A DNA stretch of 64,000 nt from Sphingosinicella sp. LHD-64 (lineage in GTDB: Bacteria; Pseudomonadota; Alphaproteobacteria; Sphingomonadales; Sphingomonadaceae), in assembly GCF_031157375.1 (NCBI RefSeq), contig NZ_JAVIFV010000004.1, forward strand, positions 62,001 through 126,000, written 5' to 3'. This document shows, piece after piece, positions 42,970 to 51,106 of this stretch (position 1 is the first letter of the stretch; every line of letters begins with the position of its first letter). The notes beneath the pieces were generated by a model that saw only the letters and a list, made by a program, of their open reading frames with translations, ran no database searches and was not told where the DNA came from. Both the position numbers and the translations under genes were made by a program.

Positions 42970-43241
42970 ATGCCCACGCCCCGGTCCTTGACGCCGACAC
43001 GAAGGAGCATCTGGCGCGCGCCGACGCGCTCGCCGCGTTCGAGGCGATCCCCTCGCTCGACGATCATGGCGAGATCGCCCGGCTGATCCTCGCCGAGGTG
43101 TCGCTCCTGACCCGCAAATACCGATGCATCCGCCGCCACGACGTGCCGCACATCGCCGAGCTTACCGGCCTGCTCGACGCTTTCTGGCAGGAGGTGAAGG
43201 AAGTGGAGATCCAGTCCGCGCGGATGCCGCACGAGGTTTAG
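42966..43241 (+). CDS. Small hypothetical protein, coupled to the upstream membrane protein
   Basis: The product has 91 residues starting at ATG 42966 in an ATGA overlap. It is soluble and helical: HLARADALAAFEAIPSLDDH, then GEIARLILAEVSLLTRKYRC and ELTGLLDAFWQEVKEVEIQS. There are no known motifs. The tight coupling to the anchored protein at 42427-42969 suggests that the two act together. Confidence 0.7.
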   Translation: MNAHAPVLDADTKEHLARADALAAFEAIPSLDDHGEIARLILAEVSLLTRKYRCIRRHDVPHIAELTGLLDAFWQEVKEVEIQSARMPHEV

Positions 43242-43450
43242 GACGGATACACACGCCCACGCCATTTGTCTGCAACGCTGATCTGATTCCCCTTCCCTGC
43301 AAGGGAGGGGAGGATGAGACGGCCGCGATATCGCTAAATGACCGCCATGGGTGGAAATCGGGAATTGCGGGTTCGACCGAAGACTGACCTTCGCGCGTCC
43401 CGCAGGCAGCGCTAAGTCTTCGTAAATACCTAGCGATGGAATGTGGCGCG
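43242..43450. other. Intergenic region before the serpin gene
   Basis: There is no coding sequence I can support. CCCCTTCCCTGCAAGGGAGGGG at 43289-43310 can fold imperfectly (TCCC/GGGA stem) and may serve as a terminator for the two small genes upstream. Confidence 0.4.
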
Positions 43451-44692
43451 ATGAAGATAGCGCGCCTCCAGCTGCTTGCTGCCCTCGCCGCCGTGGGCAT
43501 TGCCGCCGCGGCGCCAGCGCCAGCCCAGCGAAGAGATTCGCAGGTGATAACTGCAGCTAGCGTCGCGGGCGGAACTCGCGATTTCGCGCTGCGTCTCTAT
43601 CGAGAACTGGCGCGAGAAGAACGAGATAATATCTTCTTTTCGCCCGTCAGCATCGCGCTGGCGATCACGCCACTCGCGTCGGGAGCGGACGGCGAAACGC
43701 GTACAGGCATCCAACGCGCGTTGTCGTTACCTGAGGTGGGGCCGGAGCTGTCGTCTGCCTTGGGCTCGCTACAAAGGGCGCTGGAGCGGGACCGCGATAG
43801 GACCCAGGTCAGTATTGCCAACGCAATCTGGCTGAATCGCGAAAACCGGTTGCGACCGGAGTTTCTGGAAACCGCGCGGACGCATTTCGAAGCGACTGCC
43901 GAAATGCTCGACTTCGGGGGCGATCCCCGAGGCGCGGCGGCGCGCATCAATCGCTGGGCCGATACCGAGACACGCGGGCGCATCCCATCTGTGGTGGCTC
44001 CGGGCCAGTTCAATGAGCACACACGGCTTGTCATTACCAATGCCGTATACTTCCTGGCCGACTGGCAAACGCCTTTCGAGCCGGAAAGTCGCGCCGCGCC
44101 GTTCACGCTGGCGGATGGGCGACGGATCGATGTTCCAACGATGGAGCAACTCGGCGAGTTTCGCCATCATCGGAGGCGCGGATTTGCCGCGCTCGACCTC
44201 CCATATCGTGACGAGCGGCTGGTGATGACCGTGCTTTTGCCCGATTCCCCGACCGGGCTGGCGGCGCTGGAGCGATCCCTTACACCCAGCCTGCTTAACC
44301 GTACGCTGCGATCGCTCGACCGGAGCGAGCCTGTGCGCGTCGATTTGACGCTGCCACGATTCACATTGCAGGACAGCTATCTGCTCAACATACCGCTGGC
44401 GCAGCTCGGCATGGGCACCGCGTTTGCCCTGGAGGCCGATTTCCGGGGCGTCAGCGCGGAGCCCCTGCGAATCAGCCGGGTCACTCACTCCACCTTCCTT
44501 CGCGTTGACGAGCAGGGCACCGAAGCGGCGGCGGTTACGGTGGTGGATTCCGTCATCATCACCGGCTCGCGCCCGATGCCTCCGCCGATCCCGTTCCACG
44601 CCGACCGGGCATTCATGTTCATGCTGCGCGACCGAGACAGCGGGGCGATTCTGTTCTTCGGCCGGATAATGCGCCCGAGTGAAGTAGAATGA
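43451..44692 (+). CDS. Secreted serpin-family protease inhibitor
   Basis: ATG 43451 gives 413 residues with a signal peptide (MKIARLQLLAALAAVGIAAA, cleavage near PAQ). The serpin fold is clear: NIFFSPVSIALAITPLASGA, NAIWLNRENRLRPEF, VITNAVYFLADWQTPFEPES, TMEQLGEFRHHRRRGFAALD, and the hinge FLRVDEQGTEAAAVTVVDS, ending AFMFMLRDRDSGAILFFGRI. The small-residue hinge (G-T-E-A-A-A) indicates an inhibitory, loop-inserting serpin. Counting from the hinge, P1 is Ile; counting back from the C-terminal anchor it is Arg in GSRP, as the loop is about four residues longer than in antitrypsin. Codon use is less G+C-biased than in the neighbours, suggesting transfer. Confidence 0.9.
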   Translation: MKIARLQLLAALAAVGIAAAAPAPAQRRDSQVITAASVAGGTRDFALRLYRELAREERDNIFFSPVSIALAITPLASGADGETRTGIQRALSLPEVGPELSSALGSLQRALERDRDRTQVSIANAIWLNRENRLRPEFLETARTHFEATAEMLDFGGDPRGAAARINRWADTETRGRIPSVVAPGQFNEHTRLVITNAVYFLADWQTPFEPESRAAPFTLADGRRIDVPTMEQLGEFRHHRRRGFAALDLPYRDERLVMTVLLPDSPTGLAALERSLTPSLLNRTLRSLDRSEPVRVDLTLPRFTLQDSYLLNIPLAQLGMGTAFALEADFRGVSAEPLRISRVTHSTFLRVDEQGTEAAAVTVVDSVIITGSRPMPPPIPFHADRAFMFMLRDRDSGAILFFGRIMRPSEVE

Positions 44693-45045
44693 GTAGCCGC
44701 CGGCGCGCCGGAACGAGGTTGAGTACCGGATCGTGAATGTCCGCATGGGTCGAAGGCAGATATTACCGATTGTTGGATACAAATAGGATTTCTTCTGATC
44801 CAAACTGACGGATGGAACAGCATCCTGGCCCTTTATTTCGGATACCCGCACATTTCATTCCGCTCCCGGCCTTTCGCCGGATGCTGGCCGCTGCCTCGAA
44901 CATCGTTGGAGGGGAAGATCACGGAGCTACGCGAGATCGTGAACTTCGTGAACTTCACCAGAGGGAAGGTCCGAAGCGGGTCCAAGGCGCGCAGCCTCTC
45001 GAACCGGCCGCTGGCCCTCGCAGCGCCGGTGCGCGATAAGCGCGC
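44693..45045. other. Intergenic stretch without a recognised gene, holding copy 2 of the 34-nt repeat
   Basis: These 353 bases separate the serpin gene from the glycosyltransferase gene. Apart from the 34-nt repeat at 44766-44799 and a short direct repeat GTGAACTTC near 44940-44957, I see no structure and no supportable gene. Confidence 0.45.
44766..44799 (+). repeat. 34-nt dispersed repeat, copy 2
   Basis: It matches 10932-10965 at 30 of 34 positions, same orientation, with an 18-base exact core TTGTTGGATACAAATAGG. It lies 74 bases after the serpin stop. Confidence 0.6.
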
Positions 45046-46188
45046 ATGGCCGGGGCGGCGCGCATTCTTCATTGCCATTCCACCTTCTCGCTGGGGGGCA
45101 AGGAGGCGCGCGCCGTCCGGCTGATGAATGCGTTCGGCGACGCGGCGGTCCACACGGTGCTGAGCGCGATGCCGGACCGGCTCAGGGCGCGGGCGGCGAT
45201 CGACCGGGGCATCGCGGTCGATTTCCCCGCTGACGCCCCGTCGCTGACCGGGCGGCCGACGCCGGGCCGGCTGCGGCGGCTGGCCCGCTACATGCGCGGC
45301 TTCGATCTCGTCCTCACCTACAATTGGGGTGCGTTCGATGCGGTGATGGCGCGGCGGTTATTTGGCGGTCCTCCACTCATTCACCACGAGGACGGGTTTA
45401 ACGAGGACGAGGCGAAGAAGCTGAAGCCTGCCCGCAACCTCTATCGCCGGCTGGGGCTGCCGGCTGTCTACCGACTCGTCGTGCCCTCGGAGCGGCTCGA
45501 GGACGTCGCGGTCTGGGACTGGGTGCAGCCGCACGCACGGGTGCTGCGCATCCCGAACGGGATCCCGGTCGATCGTTTCCGCAAGGCACCGGAACCGGGC
45601 GCGATCCCCGGCTTCGAGCGGCGGTCGGGGGAGGTCGTGATCGGCACGGTGGCCGGCCTGCGCGCGGTCAAGAATCTGCCCCGTCTCGTCCGCGCCTTCG
45701 CCGGCATGACCCACAAGGCGGCGCGGCTCGTCATCGTCGGCGAGGGGCCGGAGAGTGAGGCGATCGCCGCCGAAGCGCGGGCCGAGGGCGTCGCCGATCG
45801 CGTGCTGATGCCGGGCTTCCTTGCCGATCCCGCCCGCTGGATCGGTCATTTCGACATCTTCGCCTTGTCGTCGGACAGCGAGCAGTTCCCGATTTCGCTG
45901 GTCGAGGCGATGGCGGCGGCGCGGCCCGCGGTCGCGACCCTGGTGGGCGACGTGCCGCACATGGTGGCGGAGGACAACAAGCCGTTGATCGTCGATCCCG
46001 CCGACGAGGACGCCTTCTCGGCCGCGCTCGACACGCTCGCCGACCGCCACGACCTTCGCCGCGCGATCGGTCTCGCCAATGCCGAAAAGGCCCGGTCCCG
46101 ATATGACGAGGCGGCGATGATTTCGGCCTATGCGCAGCTCTATGGCGCCGCTATCGGGCGCCCCGGGGCATTTACCATTCCCGCATGA
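45046..46188 (+). CDS. Glycosyltransferase family 4 protein
   Basis: The product has 380 residues with the GT-B fold. The N-terminal half has ILHCHSTFSLGGKEARAVRL (the glycine loop) and LIHHEDGFNEDEAKK. The C-terminal half carries GTVAGLRAVKNLPRLVRAFA, LVIVGEGPESEAIA, and the nucleotide-sugar glutamate region ALSSDSEQFPISLVEAMAAA (E-x7-E). It should transfer a sugar from a nucleotide donor to a surface glycan or lipid; the acceptor is not indicated by its neighbours. It is a single gene. Confidence 0.92.
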   Translation: MAGAARILHCHSTFSLGGKEARAVRLMNAFGDAAVHTVLSAMPDRLRARAAIDRGIAVDFPADAPSLTGRPTPGRLRRLARYMRGFDLVLTYNWGAFDAVMARRLFGGPPLIHHEDGFNEDEAKKLKPARNLYRRLGLPAVYRLVVPSERLEDVAVWDWVQPHARVLRIPNGIPVDRFRKAPEPGAIPGFERRSGEVVIGTVAGLRAVKNLPRLVRAFAGMTHKAARLVIVGEGPESEAIAAEARAEGVADRVLMPGFLADPARWIGHFDIFALSSDSEQFPISLVEAMAAARPAVATLVGDVPHMVAEDNKPLIVDPADEDAFSAALDTLADRHDLRRAIGLANAEKARSRYDEAAMISAYAQLYGAAIGRPGAFTIPA

Positions 46189-46248
46189 CCTTTTGCCTGA
46201 GGCGCGCAAAGCGCCTATAGGCGGGGCTGGGGTTTATCCGGAGGTTTG

Positions 46249-47655
46249 ATGTTCAAGGGTGTCAAGCCGATCCTCTATGCGGGGCGCGAGGTGCTCCCGC
46301 TGATCGAGGGCGGCAAGGGTGTGTCGGCGACCAACCATATGAGTTCGGGCGCCTGGGCCGCCGCCGGGGGGATTGGCACCGTGTCGGCCGTCAATGCCGA
46401 CAGCTACGACGCCGAAGGGCGCATCATCCCCCAGATCTATCACGCGCTGACCCGCCGCGAGCGGCACGACGAGCTGATCCGCTACGCGATCGACGGCGCC
46501 GTCCAGCAGGTCCAGAAGGCCTATGACATCGCCTCGGGCCGGGGCGCGATCAACATCAACGTGCTCTGGGAAATGGGTGGCGCGCAGAGCGTGCTGCACG
46601 GCGTGCTCGAGAAGACCAAGGGGCTGGTCGCGGGCGTCACCTGCGGCGCGGGCATGCCCTACAAGCTCTCCGAGATCGCTTCTTCCTATGGCGTGAGCTA
46701 CCTGCCGATCGTCAGCTCGGCGCGCGCCTTCTCGGCGCTGTGGAAGCGGGCCTATTCCAAGGCGGCGGAGTGGCTGGGCGCGGTGGTCTACGAGGATCCC
46801 TGGCTCGCCGGCGGCCATAACGGCCTCTCCAATGCCGAGGACCCGCTCCAGCCGCAGGACCCCTATCCGCGCGTCAAGGCGCTCCGGGAGACGATGCGCA
46901 GCGGCGGCATTGCGGACAGCGTGCCGATCGTGATGGCCGGCGGCGTCTGGAATCTCAAGGAATGGGAGCACTGGATCGACAATGAGGAGCTGGGGCAGAT
47001 CGCCTTCCAGTTCGGCACCCGTCCGCTGCTCACCAAGGAGAGCCCGATCCCGGACGGGTGGAAGCAGCGCCTGATGACGCTGGAGGAGGGCGATGTCCTT
47101 CTGCACCGCTTCTCGCCGACCGGCTTCTACAGCTCGGCGGTGCGCAATCCGTTCCTGCGCAATCTCGAGGCCCGCTCGCACCGCCAGATCGCCTTCACCA
47201 AGGAGGAGATCGGCGACCACAAGTTCCAGCTCGACGTCGGCGTGCTCGGCAAGAAGAATTACTGGGTGACCAAGGGCGATCTGCTCCACGCCCGCGGATG
47301 GTATGCGCAGGGCTTTACCGAGGCGCTGAAGACGCCGGACGAGACGCTGGTCTTCGTGACGCCCGAGGAGAAGAAGGTCATCCGCAAGGACCAGGCCGAC
47401 TGCATGGGCTGCCTCAGCCAGTGCCAGTTCTCGTCCTGGGCGGACACTGAGAAGAACACGACCGGCCGGCTCGCCGACCCGCGCAGCTTCTGCATCCAGA
47501 AGACCCTGCAGGATATCGCCCATGGCGGCCCGACCGAGGAGAACCTCATGTTCGCCGGCCACGCGGCGTTCCGGTTCAAGCGCGACCCGTTCTATTCGAA
47601 CGGCTTCGTGCCGACGGTCAAGCAGCTCATGGAGCGGATCCAGGCGGGGGACTGA
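46249..47655 (+). CDS. Nitronate monooxygenase-family flavoprotein with cysteine cluster
   Basis: ATG 46249 follows GGAGG and gives a 468-residue product. The TIM-barrel FMN fold of the nitronate monooxygenase/2-nitropropane dioxygenase family is seen in GGKGVSATNHMSSGAWAAAG, AGVTCGAGMPYKLSEIASSY, VYEDPWLAGGHNG and IVMAGGVWNLKEWE. The protein is about 100 residues longer than typical NMOs. The extra C-terminal part has Cys385, Cys388, Cys392 (CMGCLSQC) and Cys415, resembling the C-x2-C-x3-C Fe-S motif of dienoyl-CoA-reductase-type enzymes. An Fe-S cluster is therefore possible but unproven. The substrate is unknown. Confidence 0.87.
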   Translation: MFKGVKPILYAGREVLPLIEGGKGVSATNHMSSGAWAAAGGIGTVSAVNADSYDAEGRIIPQIYHALTRRERHDELIRYAIDGAVQQVQKAYDIASGRGAININVLWEMGGAQSVLHGVLEKTKGLVAGVTCGAGMPYKLSEIASSYGVSYLPIVSSARAFSALWKRAYSKAAEWLGAVVYEDPWLAGGHNGLSNAEDPLQPQDPYPRVKALRETMRSGGIADSVPIVMAGGVWNLKEWEHWIDNEELGQIAFQFGTRPLLTKESPIPDGWKQRLMTLEEGDVLLHRFSPTGFYSSAVRNPFLRNLEARSHRQIAFTKEEIGDHKFQLDVGVLGKKNYWVTKGDLLHARGWYAQGFTEALKTPDETLVFVTPEEKKVIRKDQADCMGCLSQCQFSSWADTEKNTTGRLADPRSFCIQKTLQDIAHGGPTEENLMFAGHAAFRFKRDPFYSNGFVPTVKQLMERIQAGD

Positions 47656-47657
47656 AG

Positions 47658-48140
47658 ATGAAGCGCATTGCCGCGCTGCTGCTGGTCGTCTTCGGGATCG
47701 CTTCGCTGAGCGCCGCCGCACAGCCGCGCCGCGAGACGCCCTACTGGGCGTCGATCGCTTCGGGCGAGGCGATGATGCGACGGGGACCGGGGCGCAACTA
47801 TCCGGGCGAATGGCTCTATGTGCGCCGCGACCTGCCGATCCGCGTCGTCGAAGTCTATCAGGAATGGCGCAAGATCGAGGATCCGGGCGGGACGCAGGGA
47901 TGGATGCTCTCCAGCCTGCTGAGCGACACCCGCACCGCGATCGTCCGCGGCAACGGCCCGCAGCCGCTGCACGAGCGGGCGGACGCCGCTTCGCCGGCTC
48001 GCTTCCGCGCTGAGCCCGGCGTGGTCGGGCGGATCTCGCGCTGCGCTGGCGGCTGGTGCCGGCTCGACGTCGGCAACCGCGGCGGCTTCATCCGCGCCGA
48101 CCAGATCTGGGGGGTGAACCCCGGCGAGACCATGGACTGA
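47658..48140 (+). CDS. Secreted SH3-like domain protein
   Basis: The product has 160 residues with a signal peptide (MKRIAALLLVVFGIASLSAA). Two bacterial SH3-like repeats follow: EAMMRRGPGRNYPGEWLYVR with YQEWRKIEDPGGTQGWMLSS, and a second copy ending CAGGWCRLDVGNRGGFIRAD. Such domains bind cell-wall peptides or act as assembly modules in the periplasm. Two cysteines flanking the second copy may pair. It begins two bases after the preceding stop, so it is co-transcribed with the nitronate-monooxygenase-like gene. Confidence 0.9.
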   Translation: MKRIAALLLVVFGIASLSAAAQPRRETPYWASIASGEAMMRRGPGRNYPGEWLYVRRDLPIRVVEVYQEWRKIEDPGGTQGWMLSSLLSDTRTAIVRGNGPQPLHERADAASPARFRAEPGVVGRISRCAGGWCRLDVGNRGGFIRADQIWGVNPGETMD

Positions 48141-48156
48141 AGGGTCCACTCCTCCA

Positions 48157-48224
48157 TCATTCCAGCGAAAGCTGGAATCTCACTTCTTGAAGGCAAAGGG
48201 ATTCCAGCTTTCGCTGGAATGACG
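48157..48224. repeat. Palindromic repeat element, type A, copy 7
   Basis: The element runs from TCATTCCAGC to GCTGGAATGACG (68 bp; the first CG of the left end is altered). It lies between the SH3-like gene and otsB. Confidence 0.8.
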
Positions 48225-48249
48225 GGCCTGGCTTGGCATAACGGCGCGC

Positions 48250-48978
48250 ATGACGCTCCTGCCGCCTCCGGACAGCCTGCTCGACAACGCCGCATTGTTC
48301 CTCGATTTCGACGGGACTCTGGTCGAGCTCGCCGACACGCCCCATGCGATCCGGGTGTCGCCGGCACTGGCGCCGATGCTGGAGCGGCTGCGGCTGCGGC
48401 TGGAGGGGCGGCTCGCCATCGTCAGCGGGCGCTCGCTCGAGGATCTGAAGCGACACGTGCCGCTCCACGACATCGCCTTTTCGGGCTCGCACGGGCTGGA
48501 GCTGCAGCTCGCCGACGGCACGCATCTGCCGCTCAGCATCCCGATCGGGCTGGACGACACGCGCGCCGCAATCGAGGCGTTCGCCGCGGCGACCGACGGC
48601 CTGCTTGTCGAGGAGAAGCCGGCGAGCATCGCGCTCCACTATCGCGGCGCGCCGGACGCGGCGGCGCGGGTGGAGGCGTTCATGACCGCGCTTGCCAAGG
48701 CGCGGGGGTTCACCTTGCAGGCCGGACAGATGGTGATCGAATTGAGGCCCGACGGCGCCAACAAGGGCGACGCGGTGAAGGCCTTCATGACCGACCCGGC
48801 CTTTGCCGGCGCGACGCCGGTCTTCATCGGCGACGACCTCACCGACGAGCACGCCTTTGCCGCCGTCGCGGCGCTGGGCGGGGCAGGCGTGCTCGTCGGT
48901 CCGGCCCGTGCCACCGCCGCGACCTACCGGCTGGAGTCGGTCGCGGCGGTGGCGGCCTGGCTTGGCGCGATCCGCTAG
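48250..48978 (+). CDS. otsB: Trehalose-6-phosphate phosphatase
   Basis: The product has 242 residues of the HAD superfamily. Motif I LFLDFDGTLVELAD (nucleophile Asp near residue 19), IVSGRSLEDLKRHVP, FSGSHGLELQL, KPASIALHYRGAP (T6PP-specific lid), and the magnesium motif FIGDDLTDEHAFAAV identify OtsB. It removes phosphate from trehalose 6-phosphate made by OtsA (52894-54315). The ABC exporter is inserted on the opposite strand between them, and the two stops overlap as CTAG (48975-48978). Confidence 0.95.
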   Translation: MTLLPPPDSLLDNAALFLDFDGTLVELADTPHAIRVSPALAPMLERLRLRLEGRLAIVSGRSLEDLKRHVPLHDIAFSGSHGLELQLADGTHLPLSIPIGLDDTRAAIEAFAAATDGLLVEEKPASIALHYRGAPDAAARVEAFMTALAKARGFTLQAGQMVIELRPDGANKGDAVKAFMTDPAFAGATPVFIGDDLTDEHAFAAVAALGGAGVLVGPARATAATYRLESVAAVAAWLGAIR

Positions 48979-50774
48979 GCGTCGATGAACACCGGTTCTT
49001 CGTCCACGATCGCCCCGGACTGCCGGTCGAACAGCCGGCGATAGTGCCCGTCCGGGTTCGCGAGCAGCGCCTCGTGGTTCCCGTCCTCGACCACCCGGCC
49101 CTGTTCGAACACGAGGATGCGGTCGAGGGTGCGGACCGTCGACAGCCGGTGCGCGATGACGATCGCGGTGCGGCCGCGCATCAGCCGGTCCATCGCCTGC
49201 TGGATCGACGCCTCGCTCTCCGAATCCAGGCTCGACGTCGCCTCGTCGAGGATCAGGATCGGCGCGTCCGCCAGGAAGGCCCGCGCCAGCGCGACGCGTT
49301 GCCGCTCGCCGCCCGACAGCTTGACGCCGCGTTCGCCGACCAAGGTCGCATAGCCGCGCGGCAGCTTCGCGATGAAGTCGTGCGCGTTGGCGAGCCGCGC
49401 CGCGTTCTCGATCTCCTGCTGATTCGCACCCGGACGGGCATAAGCGATGTTGTCGGCGAGGCTGCGGTGGAACAGGATCGGCTCCTGCTGCACGATCGCG
49501 ATCTGCGAGCGCAGCGACTGCTGCGTCGCATGCGCGACGTCCTGCCCGTCGATCGTCACCCGGCCGTCGGTCACGTCATAGAGGCGCTGGATGAGCTTGA
49601 CGAAGGTCGTCTTGCCCGATCCCGAATGGCCGACCAGGCCGATCCGCTCGCCGCCTTGGATCGTGACGTCGAGATGATCGTAGAGCGGCGTCTCGTGCCC
49701 GCCATAGCGGAAGGTGACGTCCTCGAAGCGCACCGCGCCGAGCTCGATCCGGATCGGCACCGCATCCGCGCGGTCGTCGATGCCGAGGGGTTGATCGTGA
49801 AGTTCGACCAGTTCCTCCATTTCGTTCACCGCGCGCTGGAAGTGGTGGATGTGGAAGCCGACGTCGAACAGATAGCCGTGGACGACGAAATAGCTCGCCA
49901 GAACAAACGTGACGTCGCCCGGGGTTGCGCGGCCGGTCCACCAGAGCCAGATCGCCGTGCCGGTGATCGCGCTGCGCACCATCCAGAGCAAAGCGACCTG
50001 GATGGTGCCCGCCCAGGTGTAGCGCCGCCAGGTGCGGCTGGTGCGCTTGGCCCATTTGGCGAGCAGCCAATCGAGCTTCTGCTCCTCGCGTTCCTCGGCG
50101 CCGAACGCCTTGACCACTGCGTTGGAGCCGATCGCGTCCGCGAGCAGCCCGCCCATCTTCGTGTCCCAGGCGTTGGACAGCGTCGCCGCCGGCGCCGCCC
50201 AGCGCGAGGCGAGGATGACGGTCAACGCCACATAGGCGATCGTGCCGATCGCCATGACCAGGCCCAGCACCGGCCAGTGCCAGCCGAGCAGCAGCATCGT
50301 GCCGATCAGCACCACCAGTGACGGAAGGAGCTGGAGCAGCAGCACGTCATTGAGCGTGTCGAACGCCCACATGCCGCGGGTGATCTTGCGCACGATCGAG
50401 CCGGCGAAGCTGTTGGCGTGCCAGTCGGTCGAGAAGCGCTGCACGCGGTGGAAGGCGTCGTGGGTCACGTCCTGCATCGTGCGCAGCGTGAACGGCACGA
50501 TGCCGTGCCAGGCGAAATGGCGCAGCACCACCATGACGAGGCCGAGCGCGGCCATCGCGGCGAACAGCATGAGGGCGGTGTCGCGCGCGCCGGCGGCGAG
50601 CGCGTCGATCAGCCGGCCGGCGAAGACCGGCACGAACACCTCGACGGCGGTGGCCGCCGTGATCGACAGGGCGATGGCGAGCGCAAGGGGGCGCTGCGCA
50701 CGCCAGTGGGCGAACGTGAAGGCGAGGACGGCGCGGATCGAGTCCGCGCGGCGTTTGCCGCGTGAGTGAGTCAT
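48975..50774 (-). CDS. ABC exporter, fused membrane and ATPase domains
   Basis: ATG 50774 gives 599 residues. Six membrane spans lie in residues 20-320 and the nucleotide-binding domain in 345-590: Walker A GLVGHSGSGKTTFVKLIQRL, Q-loop IAIVQQEPILFHRSLADNIA, signature VKLSGGERQRVALARAFLAD, Walker B ILILDEATSSLDSESEASIQ and the H-loop IVIAHRLSTVRTLD. It is a type IV (MsbA/LmrA-like) exporter for lipids or drugs. Its position among trehalose genes on the opposite strand does not by itself indicate trehalose transport. An alternative start at 50792 adds six residues. Confidence 0.92.
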   Translation of the reverse strand: MTHSRGKRRADSIRAVLAFTFAHWRAQRPLALAIALSITAATAVEVFVPVFAGRLIDALAAGARDTALMLFAAMAALGLVMVVLRHFAWHGIVPFTLRTMQDVTHDAFHRVQRFSTDWHANSFAGSIVRKITRGMWAFDTLNDVLLLQLLPSLVVLIGTMLLLGWHWPVLGLVMAIGTIAYVALTVILASRWAAPAATLSNAWDTKMGGLLADAIGSNAVVKAFGAEEREEQKLDWLLAKWAKRTSRTWRRYTWAGTIQVALLWMVRSAITGTAIWLWWTGRATPGDVTFVLASYFVVHGYLFDVGFHIHHFQRAVNEMEELVELHDQPLGIDDRADAVPIRIELGAVRFEDVTFRYGGHETPLYDHLDVTIQGGERIGLVGHSGSGKTTFVKLIQRLYDVTDGRVTIDGQDVAHATQQSLRSQIAIVQQEPILFHRSLADNIAYARPGANQQEIENAARLANAHDFIAKLPRGYATLVGERGVKLSGGERQRVALARAFLADAPILILDEATSSLDSESEASIQQAMDRLMRGRTAIVIAHRLSTVRTLDRILVFEQGRVVEDGNHEALLANPDGHYRRLFDRQSGAIVDEEPVFIDA

Positions 50775-51106
50775 GTAACTGAACGGCGCCAAGGCGCCGC
50801 CTCCAAAGCGATATCGATGTCGGGTGAAGCGGGCGTCAGGCCCGGATCACGGTGGCTTCAGGACCTAGTGGCGGTGACGCCCGATGGTCCGGAACCTGCC
50901 GATGAGGGGGAATGTGGACACTGCTGTCATCAAAGACCCTCCCGGCTTCGCGTTGGAACAGGACGGCGCCAATAGCATCGCGAAACGGACCGCACAACCC
51001 GGCGATTCATGACGGAACCGGAGCGGACCTGACGAGTCCTGTTCCTTATGCGAGATCAGGGATTGACGGGCGCGCCGCCGGCCGGTGTGGCGCGGAAGGG
51101 CGGCAG
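50775..51106. other. Intergenic region between the ABC exporter and the GH15 gene
   Basis: These 332 bases carry the divergent promoters but no supportable gene. A hairpin with arms 50784-50790 and 50793-50799 (CGGCGCC/GGCGCCG) lies just upstream of the exporter start. Nothing else is recognised. Confidence 0.45.

Noticed and set aside
50775-51106. A 69-codon frame (50766-50975) upstream of the GH15 gene
   Set aside because: It overlaps the ABC exporter start and promoter region, and its composition is unlike a protein.
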